From NCBI GenBank assembly GCA_029204225.1, contig MU832156.1, positions 1 to 64,000 of the forward strand: 64,000 nucleotides of DNA, read 5' to 3'. Each line of letters opens with the position of its first letter. Position 1 is the stretch's first letter. The translations under genes were made by a program, and so were the position numbers. Positions 32,638 to 44,299 of the stretch are shown here, piece after piece. Under the pieces are notes generated by a model. It did no database searches. It was not told the origin of the DNA and saw only the letters and a program-made list of their open reading frames with translations. This DNA comes from Diphasiastrum complanatum. Taxonomy: Eukaryota > Streptophyta > Lycopodiopsida > Lycopodiales > Lycopodiaceae.

Positions 32638-35460
32638 CAATAGGCTTGTCTCAAAGATTAAGCCAAGTAAGGATAAGCACAAATTATTTGGTATCCTAAA
32701 ATTACAAAAGGCTCATCAAATCAACTATAGTTTTTTATGGTACCATGCCATTTGGATTCTTATAGTGATTCATGGCTTAAAAGTGTACCAGATTTCAACA
32801 ATCGAGAAGGAGACTAGTATCGATGAGTCAGAACTTGGCTCCAACAGATACCAATCACATATCCCCATCCCACCCGAAAGCTAATCACGGGCATCCTATA
32901 TAGACCATATTGGGCCACCTAGAAAGAAACACTGCACCTAGGGTTTTGTCTTGGGAATACTTAGGAGCCACATGATCCACTCACTAGAGTCTTTACATTT
33001 ATTCTATAACAAACCTTTACAACCATTCACAATGTTCATTCTAGAAATGCCAAGTGGGCCAACAAAATAGTAAGTAGCTCCATGCTATATGGACAATTGT
33101 ATGCATGTTTGAAAAGTCCTATGCACAAAACTTGTGACCACCAAGTCCAATACACCATCTCTGCACAGAACCAATATTAGGTATTGATTGCAAACTTTGA
33201 CCAACTACAAACTTTGATTGATTCTAGCTTTTAAACAGTAGCTAGAAAGTACATCATGTAGGTTGTCATTGGAAAGCTCTTGCCACACTTTCTAATGACA
33301 TAATGAAATTGTCTCAATTGAAGCTATGGTTGAAAAGCTATACTTTTCTCAATGAGCCATAAACTATCTTTTACACATAATAGGCGATAGTCAAAAATAA
33401 TGCAGGCATAAACGAGTAAGCATCGAGCAAAAAAATGTTCTATTTTGATAATTTACATTGACAAATTTTGCCATCCTATGTGGTATTCTTTATATAGTTT
33501 TTTTCGATCTGAATTGAATAACCTTTTGCTTACTACCAGCAACCAATAGAGACAAAGACATTTACTAGCTAGGATTAAAGTCACATCGATGGTATGGTAA
33601 GAATCTTTCCACACATGCTACTATGATCAATTGGATATTGTATGGCTCCTCGTAATTATTGGTTTTTATGTTTTGATATTGCATAATTATACATGTCAAG
33701 GGAATAATACAATAAGAGAGTAGAGAAAAATTGACAAATTTGAAGAAAGATGTCCCTTCGAATTTTTTACAACTACTCAGATTACTATTTCATTCCTCTA
33801 TACAACAAATGTATTGTATGGACTTTATTTCAAGTAGCTATAATTTGCAAATGCATCGATTGTCTTTTTCTTTTTTTTGAAGGATGCACAATAACCACAA
33901 AGAAGAGTATTTTGCCAATCTAATTGAAATGCGTACCTTCAACATTTTGAATGTCTCAATATTTAATATATTGGTGTTCTACTTGTTTGTCCAAATAGCA
34001 TTGTCCTATATGTGCTAGTTTCAATTAACTTTTTTCATAAAAACATTGCATATAAATTGAGTTCATATAGAAAATTATACAAAACTAGCTCCTACAATTG
34101 TTCAGGTAAAGTGAATTCATATATGTTTACATCATTATATATCAATCTAATTAGATCAAAATACAGTTTCGACTATAAATGAATGCAAAACATCAATATA
34201 GATAATACCTACACAACCACAATATGTTTATGCATCAATAGTTTGATAGTTGTAAAGTGGTTGAGGATGCACCATATAAACGTTTCATGTGCTTTCAAAC
34301 TACAACATTGTGTGTTTTTCTATCTTTGATACTTTCTATGCATGAGTACAATAACATAGGTACAAGAAGGCATGAATACCACTAGAAGAAAATTGAAATC
34401 CTAATATAGGTCATGTTTGCAACAAAAATCTAGAAATAAGTGACTTTGAGAAAGCAATAATCAGAAATTTGAATGTAAAAGTGTAAAAAAATTTATCACT
34501 AGGCCCCCTATCCTACTTTTTTGTCTGCCCCAAATCCATGAACTTGCACTGAAGTAAATTTGTCAAAAGAAAAATACATCAACATTTTTTCAAATACTAG
34601 AGCTTTTTAGAAAACCACTCTAGGGTTTTGTATTATTGCAATTGCAAGAATTGGTCACTTTGCTTCCTAAACTATTTTCAACATATATGAGGTAAAATCA
34701 TTTCCATTTATCTAAAAGCTATTTATAGTATCACCTCAGTAAGCCATTTCACTTAGCGTAGGCAATATTTTAAACTTTCACGATTCACTCAAGAGTTTTC
34801 TTAAAGCTTGTTGATCTTTCATAACAAAACCACCATAGGTGTATCTTCATGCCTACTAGCCCTTCAAAATATGCAACAATAATTACAAACATGTAACTGA
34901 CTCACCTCAAACCCAAAAATGCTTGCCAAAAATCAATTCCCCATTTCAAATAATACCATTAGATGGGTCAATTTGACTAGAAACCCCACTAAAACTTCTT
35001 TAACATAAATTAGAGCTTTTTTTAAAAACAAAAGGGGCCTACTTAAGGAAATTGGTCATTCAATACACTTTGATTAGCTCATATGCATCAAGTCTATTTA
35101 AGCTAGATTTTATGGTTATTACTAGCAATGCTATGAGCCCGAAATCAAATTACAGTCAAAATTTTATGTCATCTCTCAACATTTTTTTTCATTCCATGAT
35201 AAATAAATTATATTATTTAGAAAATTCAAAAAGAAAAAAACAAACTCTAAAATTTTAAAAACAAATTTTCAAAGTGAACCTTGGAGTAAGTGGGGAGAAA
35301 CAAAATTTGCATAGTGTAGCCATGTGATGGAGCGCATGAACTAACATGGGCCCATTGCACTTCGTGTGCTCAAATGAAGATCATTTTGCAATGCACTTCA
35401 AGTTCTTTCCCTCCTCCCTTACATCAAGATTACCAAAACATATGCTCTTTTTTTAGGCCA
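32638..35460. other. unassigned AT-rich intergenic DNA
   Basis: No coding motif, element end or RNA gene was recognised on either strand. Confidence 0.4.
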
Positions 35461-35499
35461 AAATGGCCTTAATGCTAACATCAATAACAAAAGTCCAGA

Positions 35500-35709
<210 letters not shown>

Positions 35710-35724
35710 AGTTACAAATCTCAT

Positions 35725-35990
35725 ACATCCATTTGTGTAGATTCTATTTCTAAAAGCAAGCTATAAAGAGGCTCGAAATTTTGCCAACGAGTCAAGGTTT
35801 TACATGAGAAAATAAAGGTGTTTTTTTTTCCACCTTGACTAGTACATCCATTTGTGTAGATTCTATTTCTAAAAGAAGACTATACAAAGGCTCGAAATTT
35901 TGCCAACGAGTCAAAGTTTTACATGAGAAAATAAAGGTGTTTTTTTTTACACTTCCCAATGAGTCAAAGTTTCATGTGACGAAATAAAAG
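35725..35990 (+). repeat. tandem duplication, about 119-bp unit
   Basis: ACATCCATTTGTGTAGATTC … GGTGTTTTTTTT occurs at about 35725 and again at about 35844, nearly identical, with a partial third copy (ATGAGTCAAAGTTTC…AATAAAAG) ending near 35990. It starts immediately after the (CT)n tract. Confidence 0.85.
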
Positions 35991-36301
35991 TCCTTTCTTA
36001 TTTGGCAAAGAAAATCTAATTCGTTCCATGCAAGCCTTAGATTTATAATCCTTAGAGTGAATATAAAGCCTATAACCATTCTCTTTCTACTGTAAGTCTA
36101 AAATGGACAAAAAGCTATTCAAGAATCTAGTCGAGTCATTATTTTGATCCATTTTTCATAAAGAAGTCATGTTTTATTATTTTTTGCACCTTTGAAATAT
36201 AGGAAATATTATACGTGAGTTCATTTATTGGAATCTAACAATGCAATCGCTTCTAAGACAACTAACAAGAAGATTGACACTAGATGTGAAAAATTGCGAA
36301 A

Positions 36302-37063
36302 CATTAGGGCCCTTTTGAACTCAAAAAGGGCCTCTTTTTTCACTCACTTAGTGATTTAATCCTTTTTAATTAAATCACTAATCAGTCCTGTGGCATTTAA
36401 ACGATGGGCGTAACATGAGTTAGTGTCTAGTCTAGCAAGGGTTTATGCTATGTTTAGTAGGGTGAAAAGTTTTTGGCCATATATTTAGTAGGGTGAAAAT
36501 ATGAATTGATCATAGGGTGGTCACAATGGCATTTATTGAGTTAACTTTCAAACTTCATGGGCCATTTTGGCCATTGTTGACTTTTCATTTGACGTTTTGA
36601 ATCACCAAATGTTAAAAAGAGAAGTTTTTTAAAGAGTAACGGCCCTTTCAAATACTTGATTTTGAAACAAGAGAATTTCGCAATTTATGTTTGAAAGCTC
36701 AAAACTTCAAAATATTCAAAACCAATATGGTATGAAGTAGAAAGTTAATATATGGTCCCTTGAGCTAGGAGGCTTTTTACAGTTGTCAAAAGGGTCAATA
36801 AAAAAGAAAGGCTTTTTACGTTGTGGTAACTATTGTGTGGGGCCTCCAAAGTCATAAGTGCTGATAGTAGGCTGTTTTAATGTGCGCCATAGAGTTAAAG
36901 TAGGGTTAGTGGCTTTGGAACCAATGTGGGTCGAAGTCAAATGTGTCATTGGCAATGGACCATTGAGCCTTATGCGTTGCCTTTCCATTGGATACACAAA
37001 CATGATTAGAGTGAATTAAAATTAAAAAAAGAGGCCCTTTTTGAGTTCAAAAGGGCCCTAATG
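36302..37063. mobile_element. non-autonomous DNA transposon with 39-bp inverted ends
   Basis: Perfect 39-bp inverted repeats (36302-36340 and 37025-37063) begin CATTAGGGCCCTTTTGAACT and continue into a second inverted GGGCC arm, so each end can also fold on itself. The element is about 752 bp from GGGCCC to GGGCCC. The inside holds another hairpin (TAGTGATTTAAT…TTAAATCACTA) and a twice-used TTTAGTAGGGTGAAAA, with no transposase frame. Flanks next to GGGCCC are TA on both sides, consistent with a TA target, but the family is not certain. Confidence 0.8.
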
Positions 37064-37194
37064 AGAAAATCCATTGTAAATTAAAAAAAACAACCAACAC
37101 TAAAATGGCCAAAACCTGGTTATTTCTTGGTCAAATCCCAAAAAATTACGTCCAAAAAGCCAAAAACTAGATTGGTGTGGAAGAGAGACCTTTG

Positions 37195-37335
37195 GTGCCT
37201 CAAGACCAGGTATGATAAAAGGCCAAGAGGGCAATCCACATCATCAAGATGAATGTCACCAATGAACTTCTTAAGGAAGTTGGTAAGTGCACTTCTTCAT
37301 ATGAAGCATGGCATGCATTGAAGGTGTATAAAAAT
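37195..37335 (+). pseudogene. copia gag fragment (copia-1 family)
   Basis: About 130 bp closely match copia-1 gag around 11904-12035. Shifted frames give the KMNVTNELLKEVGKC block. Both ends are abrupt. Confidence 0.8.
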
Positions 37336-37557
37336 TCAACAAATAATGGATCAAATACATGAATAAACAAAACATAAAACTCAAGAGAATTTCAAGAAAT
37401 GAGAAACACCTACCAAAAAAAAAATTCCTTATTGATTGTGGGTTTAAATGGGATCTAATGCTTTGATGCCACTAATGTCATGTGCCAAATTCCAAAGACA
37501 TACAAAAATATAAGAAATAATGCCCATAAATGACTAATCATTAGCACAATAGCAACG

Positions 37558-37724
37558 CATTACACTAGCCAATAATCATATAAAAAAGAAATGAAGTACA
37601 AACAATCATTAATTATGTGGATAGGGCACAACACAGGTACAATCCATCACACTAGCCAATAATTAGTGCTATATATATAAAAAATGAAGTGCAAACCATC
37701 ATTAAGTATGTGGATAGGGCACAT
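37558..37724 (+). repeat. two direct repeats, about 75 bp, 88-bp period
   Basis: CATYACACTAGCCAATAAT … ATGTGGATAGGGCACA occurs at about 37558-37628 and 37646-37722 with several substitutions and a short indel. Confidence 0.75.
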
Positions 37725-37729
37725 GGGAC

Positions 37730-38438
37730 GTAGATTGACATCCTCATGGTTTCCATTCACAAGGGAACGAATGAGTGAAAAGATAATTTCAATGTCTACA
37801 TTTGGCAGCTTATAGATATATGCAAATCTCAGCTTAACTATTTTGTTAGCTTCACAACTACTAATTGACTCCAATTTAACGGCTTTGAGAGGCCTAGACA
37901 ATAATGTACCATCAATTATTATGATAAATCTATTCATTTGGGCCAACAAAGCTATACAACACCAATCGATAAATATCAATTGTATTTGTGTGACATTCAT
38001 ATTGAATTCAAGAAGAGAAAATCACTTGCTCCATATAAGAATGCTAAAATAGTACATTCAGTGTTTTGTACAATTGATGCAATAATGATCATCAACCCAA
38101 ACTACAGTCGATGATAATCAAGCACAACTCTAAAGGAATAATGAATTACCATTATGAAGGCAATTGTGAAATATTCATGACAAGGCAAATGGGATTAAAA
38201 ATGATAGAAAGAAAGATTTTGATAACATACTGCTACATCACACTATTACAAAGTAAATTTGCTATCAATTTTTGAAAAAAGAATACCTTTAATCTCAACT
38301 ATCCATCCAATTGTTTGTTTCAATTCTCAAGCATATAACCCTCCAATGTCAACAGTCGTGAAAGTTTGAAGAGGCGTTCAAGCAACTTCCACTGGAGCAC
38401 GTGTGGGAAGAAAACCTGCAATATCACATGTCTGGCAC

Positions 38439-38440
<2 letters not shown>
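37730..38440. other. unassigned DNA with one minus-strand open frame
   Basis: A 117-codon minus-strand frame (38000-37647) includes SLIRSLVNGNHEDVNLRPMC. I recognise no family and it has no flanking gene signals. It may be an exon-like remnant. Confidence 0.25.

Positions 38441-38523
<83 letters not shown>
38441..38523. repeat. (CT)41 microsatellite
   Basis: Uninterrupted CT dinucleotides. Confidence 0.97.
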
Positions 38524-38526
<3 letters not shown>

Positions 38527-38819
38527 TTAATTTTGCAAAAGAAACTTTTCAAAGAAACATGGTCATTTTGAAGAACAAATGACCATCTTTAAGCCTGTAT
38601 TTGGCTTGAATTCTTGGATGGGAAGGAAACTATTAAGCTATTCATTTCTACTTTCCAAATCTTCTTCTTTCTTAAGGTGGATCAAGGCTTCAAACCTCGT
38701 TCTATTTTACATATAATAGATATAGCACCTTGTGTTAAACCCATTCTAAGGGATGAAAAACACTCTTAGGGATAGAATGTTGGGAAATTCCGATCAAGAG
38801 AGGTCGGAAGGCACACAAA

Positions 38820-39295
38820 GTCATCAATCTTTTGGTGAAGGATAGAATGTTCCTCACATTCAAAATGCCAAAGAAATTGCATGAGGCATGGCATATTTTC
38901 ATGTTTGTGTTTAAGATTGTTACCACAGCTAGAGTCCTATATTCAAAAAACCAACTTTGTGCTCTCAGAATGGATTTAAATGATTCAATCATTGAACACA
39001 TTATGAAGGTTAAGGACCTTCAAGATCAGCTTCTTGTTGTTGGTAAGAGTGCCACTCATAGGGATGTGGTGCCTATAGTTTTGAATAGCTTGTCAAACAC
39101 TTCCCAAGACTATGTCATTTAACAAATTATGCAGTCTACTCTAAAAGGAAGAGATGAGAAGCAAAATTCTTCCATGAAGAGAAAATTGCGGAATGTGCCT
39201 TCTAGAAGGAAACAATTTTCCAAAGGCCAAAAGAAAGGCGAAGGAAAATTGAAAGACCATCACAAATTATGGAGCAACAAGTAAACAAATTTCAA
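38820..39295 (+). pseudogene. copia gag fragment
   Basis: The frame reads KKLHEAWHIFMFVFK, LCALRMDLNDSIIEHIMKVK and VVPIVLNSLSNTSQDYV, then stops at 39119-39121. After that comes a basic KRKLRNVPSRRKQF tail. This is the middle of a copia UBN2 Gag with its basic tail. No LTR or zinc knuckle remains. Confidence 0.75.
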
Positions 39296-39699
39296 GTCTC
39301 AGATGGACAAAATAAAAATTCTTCATCTACCCCAATGTTAGAAATCAGACTTAATCTATTGAAAGAACAATGGCATTCAAACAAGAGAAGCTTTGATTCA
39401 ATGAATGACTTAAGATTGATTCTTCATCTTGGAAAATAACCAATTATTCCTTGATGTCATATGCGATGAAACTCTTGAATCCAAGAACCAAACATCCTAT
39501 CAAACTTTGATTCTTGTGCCACAGAACATCCTCCTCATCATCTTCATTACCATCAACAAAATTGGAAAATTGAGAGTGAAAATCAAAAGGAGGTCTAGAG
39601 GCATTACCTCTTTCCCTACCTAATGCGTTTGAGGCCCTTAATAAAGAATTTAGCATCAAATAGTGATGGTGTTTGCATTGGGCCACACATATCTGAATG

Positions 39700-40136
39700 T
39701 CTCTAAAAAATTTCTAGATACATGTTTTTGATTTGATTTAAAAGGACCTCTAGCCTGCTTTCCTATAATACTACCTTGGCAGGCTTGATGGTTGCAGTTG
39801 CTACTTCAATAATCAAGGTCAAGAACTAAAGAATGTTTAGACATATTAGCAATAGATGTATGATTCAAATGCCCAAGTATATAGTGCCAAATCAATTCTT
39901 TATTGATCAAGACTGAGCTATTTAAAGCATGGTCAGTCAGAGTAACAATGAGTAAGCCTATATAGATATCCTTGTCTTTTTTCAGGTGCAAGGACTCTAT
40001 TTGCCATATCAAGAATTTTATATGAGTCTGATCCAAACTCTACCCTATGATCTAAATCAGTGATTATGCTGACATACAACAAGTTTGTAGCAATTTGGGA
40101 CATACAAAACTTTTGGAATGAGTTTGGATTCACCAC
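39700..40136 (-). pseudogene. copia-4 protease C-terminus and integrase zinc domain
   Basis: Frames read CMSQIATNLLYVSIITDLDH and VLAPEKRQGYLYRLTHCYS, then WHYILGHLNHTSIANMSKHS and (shifted) CQGSIIGKQARGPF. These correspond to the copia-3 NLLSVSKI, WHFKLGHLNYKSI and CIISKHARSPF blocks. Confidence 0.82.
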
Positions 40137-40205
40137 TCTTCTTCAATCATGTGTGAGCTGTTGTCTCCAAGGTGAACAAATTTCTTTGTACTGTAGGCTA
40201 AATAG

Positions 40206-40442
40206 TCATGGAATCATTCTTGATGGCTTGTCATATGCTGTGTAGCTCCATAATTGCATGTTGATGGACATTATGTGGTTCAACATAAATGCATTCTGCT
40301 CATCTTCATCATTAGGGTTCATTGATGTTTGCGCTACTGCATTGGCTTGCTGGTCCAGTTGCTTCTTCTTCTTGTTGTTGAACTTTAGAATTCTACAATC
40401 CCAGATCTCGTGATTCATTTTCTTGCAGTATATGTAGAACAT
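40206..40442 (-). pseudogene. copia-4 zinc knuckle and linker
   Basis: The frame reads FYIYCKKMNHEIWDCRIL: the first Cys of CX2CX4HX4C is Tyr here, so the knuckle is broken. A Gln-rich linker and acidic DEDEQNAFML follow, as in copia-3. Confidence 0.8.
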
Positions 40443-40651
40443 CTTCTTCTTGTTTTGAGAAGGTTGTTGATTTTGATTCTGTGTGGGCTTTTGTGACTGC
40501 TTCTAATTTGTGTCTGCTTGCTTGACTACCTTCTTCTGTTTTGCTACTTCTTCGAACCTCTCTTGGAGTATAGAGCATGAGAGTCTTCATTGGAGGATGA
40601 GGATGCACCATGCCTTCGAATATCCTCCTGCAGCAGCATAGTTATATGCCA

Positions 40652-40909
40652 TCACCCAGTTCTCATATGATGACGGTAGCAGCAGCATAGCGAAAGATCT
40701 GAGTGGGTCAAAATGACCATCACCCAGTTCTCATTTGATGACGGTAGGCTAGATAATAAGTTCATTACAGCATCGGAGTCCTCAATAATCGAACCAATCG
40801 CCGCCATTTGCTCTAGTAGAGTCTTGAATTGGTCAATGTGATTCTGGATTGAATCACCTTCTGACATTTTGGAAGAGAAGAACTTTCTCCTTATTAAGGA
40901 TCTATGCAA
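40652..40909 (-). pseudogene. copia-4 Gag fragment
   Basis: The minus-strand frame reads RRKFFSSKMSEGDSIQNHID, IIEDSDAVMNLLSSLP and NENWVM, matching copia-3 Gag. A short duplication (40647-40740, CCATCACCCAGTTCTCAT twice) disturbs its end. Confidence 0.85.
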
Positions 40910-41150
40910 TTGATTTCACAAACACACATGAATTCATTATTGTGCGGAAGCAAAAAGGAAAGATCTTGAAGCATTCAACATTCACATTCAATCTATAAAT
41001 CATCAATCTGCAAAGACAGACGTAATAGCAAGACAATGTCTCTTGGAAATAGCTTGATTTTGATTGCAAGAGAGTGTAAACGACATTCAATCTGTTGACA
41101 TGTATATTCATTTCGGCATCTATGTGCCTTATTTATATTTGTACAATTAA

Positions 41151-41740
41151 ATTACAAGGCATAATTAAAAGAATGGATTAGTCCATAATGTCAATTGTGA
41201 GCCTCATGGTGGTTGCACGTCATTGTCTGCCAAAACTGCTCGTATAAGAGATTTCATACGTCGTTGCTCATAGGTCTTTGTTTCTGAGTTACGACTCACT
41301 TAAGAGTTACGAGTTACGAGCAACGATCGTTTTGACTCATAAGAGGAAGCCTTACAAGTTCCTTACGGGTTACTTACAGGCCTGACTTGCAAAAAATTGA
41401 TGAAGTTAAAAGGCTTCAAATCATAAGGACTACATGAATGGAATTGGATTAGCTTGCAGCTTTACGGAGAAGGGGTATATCCAACATCATCACCATCCCT
41501 TGACAATGTGGTACTTCACAACAATTTTGTTTTCCAAATTGAGAACCCATTTAAGTAGTAAAGGTTTTTGTATCATGTCCCAAGAGTGATCTTAATTTTT
41601 TGCCTAGCACTATAATTGGACAACATCTTGCATCCATCTTTCTAAAACAAAACATAGTTACTAGCATCAACCATCTTGTTAACCAATGTGAGGCTTTTCA
41701 CCAATCTTGGAATATGCATACAAGAACAATCAATATGTGA
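41151..41740. other. unassigned DNA
   Basis: Possibly the upstream LTR part of copia-4 (minus strand), containing several GAGTTACGA-type short repeats near 41290-41320. No boundary was found. Confidence 0.3.
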
Positions 41741-41744
41741 AGAC

Positions 41745-42420
41745 TCAAAAAAATGGAAGACTATGCGAACATGACTCATGGGACACCACCTTCTTCACCA
41801 ACTAAGAAACTATCAAGGTGGTATTGGCCAACAATCAAGGACTAGAATTGTTTTGAAGAGGATGAGAGCAGTGACCAGCAAGGAGATCTAAAAGACAACA
41901 ACATCATCAAGACAGACAAAAGACAAACGTTGTCTTTATGACTACTAGTCTGGATTCACTTTCCAGTGAAAGAGGAAGGATGGCAAGATGTCATGCAAAC
42001 AAACCATTATGCAAAAAGACACCATTATGCACGACACCATTATGCAAACAGACACTTGAGAACTCGTGGAATTGCTAGATAGAATAAAACCTATTGGTTG
42101 CAATTGCGTCTAAAAGACCAAATTCCAACAAGATGAAACTATATACAAGCATAAGCCAAAATTGGTTTCCAAAGTGTTTACACAACAAGAAGAGGAGATA
42201 CAAACCAACACTATATATGAGAGATATAGCTTACGTAGAAAGTGTCAATGCATAGATATAGCTCAAGTACTACACCACCAACAATCAAACTACAAACATC
42301 TTCACTAAGGCACTTCGTAAGGACTAGTAATAAAACTTTAGGTAGTTGTTTGTTGCAACTTGAATACAACAAATGGTAAGAGGGGTGCTAAATAAACTTA
42401 TTAAATGTATTTTGTATTTT
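41745..42420 (+). pseudogene. copia-5 fragment: RT N-terminus joined to RNase H tail
   Basis: About 42087-42205 reads KPIGCNCV, a stop, then KTKFQQDETIYKHKPKLVSK, the first RT block of copia elements. Soon after, about 42267-42326 reads YTTNNQTTNIFTKALRKD, the conserved RNase H C-terminal block. The catalytic RT core between them is deleted. Upstream sequence (HGTPPSSPTKKLSRWYW) resembles the integrase-RT linker. Confidence 0.7.
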
Positions 42421-43010
42421 TGTGATAGACGCAATTGAATGTATATGCATTGTAATCCCAACTTTCTAATTATAGCAAGTAGTGCAAGTGGGTCCAGGAG
42501 GCTTGGAACTCAAGTTAGCGGTTGAAACTTCATATTCCATGCATGTAATTTGTGGAGCTAGGCTCGCTAACTAAGAGCCTCCAAGCCTAGTTTGTGATTC
42601 TCAACACACTTTTTGGAGTCTAGCATTTGAGTCAAGGAATGTAGCAAGGATCCTATGAATTACTTGTTCTCCATCACTTCTAGTTAGCTCTCTCCTACTT
42701 TTATGGTTTTTGTGTCTTCTATAGGTGCTAAGAAACTCACAGCTAGGCCTACAATCTTGTTAATGCTTCCTTCCACCTTTAGACCATTTTCTTATGATGC
42801 ATGTATAGTGTATTAAACATGGATGGATTTTCTAAAACATGATTTGTACGTGTCTGTATGAGATGATTTGTCTACTATTCTGTAGGAAGCTCGCACGAAC
42901 ACACACAAACATAAACGAGCGCACATGCACACACATGCACAAGAAATATTAAGGGCACTTTCAAGACATGAATTGAGCACTTGCTATAGGACATTGTTAT
43001 CATTGATGCC
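42421..43010. other. unassigned DNA, possible copia-5 3' LTR
   Basis: It follows the copia-5 RNase H tail, where a 3' LTR would be expected. No second copy exists to define one. An AC-rich stretch lies at 42895-42940. Confidence 0.3.
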
Positions 43011-43013
43011 TAG

Positions 43014-43063
43014 CAAGTGATCCGGAATGCCTTCCTTGGGAGTGATCCGGAATGCCTTCCTTG
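43014..43063 (+). repeat. tandem duplication of 25 bp
   Basis: GTGATCCGGAATGCCTTCCT plus TGGGA occurs twice back to back without a mismatch. Confidence 0.9.
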
Positions 43064-43064
43064 G

Positions 43065-44295
43065 GATTTAACATAACAAAAGTGCAAAGTATTATAAAAA
43101 AAAGATTGTCTAGATCGCAAAAACTTCTAATCCATTTGAATGGTGAGACAAACTTTCCTTACTAGGGTTAAAGATCAATAAAGTGACAGAGGATTCCTTA
43201 TTTTCAATTTTACTAAGGTGTCTTGCCCAAAAATGAAATTCGTCTATTCCTTTGAATAGACTTTCTGGCATACAAACTATAGTACAAGTTAAAAGGAGTT
43301 TCATACTTTATGCACACTTAAATCCTAAACCCTAAATCCCCTTAGAATGAGCTTACTATAAGAGCTCAACTGAATCAATATGCCAAGTATCATATTTGCT
43401 TCCTATCTAGAAGCTAAAGAGCATGTCTCAGCTTTATGAAGACCCAATTTAATTGCACAATTCTGATTTGGGAGGATAATGCCTTCATAAGTTCTAAGGA
43501 ATACCTCAACAAACCACCCCACATGCTCATACTAAAGACGAGTGTTCTTCATGTGTCTCATTGGTTTCCAACCAAACACAAGTACACCAACAGCTTGAAC
43601 TAATTGTTGTGCAATACCAACTTGGCATTTAGGAGTTAATGTAATTGACAAAATTACCTTATTGTCTCAACCAAACTGCAAAACACAGGCCTTATCAGCA
43701 AAGAAGTTGCATTTTGAGACCTGCAAAAAACTACAAAGCCTATGAAAATGCATCTTTTAACACCCACACAGCTGGGATGAATGAAGGATGAACAATTAAA
43801 TGGCGATGATCAAGATAAGATGACCAGCATATAATGAGATTTTTGACCTTTGTTTTGATCTTAATTGGTGGTTTTCTTTCGGTTTCAATTGCAATTAATT
43901 AGATGGAATAGCATCTTCAACATTCCTGGTAATTGATGTTTGTTTAGGCTTTTGGCCTTTGGTGAGTTCCACAACTTAAAACTATCAATGTCACAAAGGC
44001 TAAGAGAACCACGAAAAAGTAGATCATCAATATCATCAAAGCCAGTTCATTGTATGATAGTATACATATCCTTTGGAGATCTAGTTCAACATCCATTTAC
44101 TTACACACAAGCAACAAGAGGATCTTCCTATCAATTTGACATCCATTAAAAAAGGTATGTTTGCCTATTTCTTAAAGGCAGGATTTCCCTGTCTCTAAAC
44201 CTCAAAAACAAATCTGGATGTCAAAGGTATGATTCTTCAGATTTCTTGTGATGTTTTCAAAGTAGAAAACGTAACAGCCAAAAGTTTTGGCATCC
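43065..44295. other. downstream of F-box exon 3, no exon recognised
   Basis: This should hold the last F-box exon if the intron were short, but no matching block was found on the minus strand. A short minus-strand frame (DDIDDLLFRGSLSLCDID, near 44020) follows an in-frame stop and was not assigned. Confidence 0.35.
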
Positions 44296-44299
44296 TTAC

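Larger units (their letters stand above)
39660..41150 (-). mobile_element. copia-4, minus-strand Ty1-copia fragment
   Basis: On the minus strand: an LTR-like stretch with a TATA box (about 41150-40915), Gag middle (40909-40652), a defective zinc knuckle (40442-40380), protease C-terminus (40136-39933), integrase zinc domain (about 39930-39780) and sequence past it to about 39660. It is the same family as copia-3. The primer site and Gag N-terminus are deleted between LTR and gag. Confidence 0.75.

Noticed and set aside
37647-38000. 117-codon minus-strand frame as a host gene
   Set aside because: No recognised domain, no promoter or splice context, and a region full of repeat remnants.
41202-41345. 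GTTACGA-type repeats as an LTR end
   Set aside because: Short repeats only, with no TG/CA boundary or second copy.
43950-44110. Minus-strand DDIDDLLFRGSLSLCDID as the last F-box exon
   Set aside because: It does not match the expected C-terminal block, an in-frame stop lies just upstream and no AG acceptor is in place.
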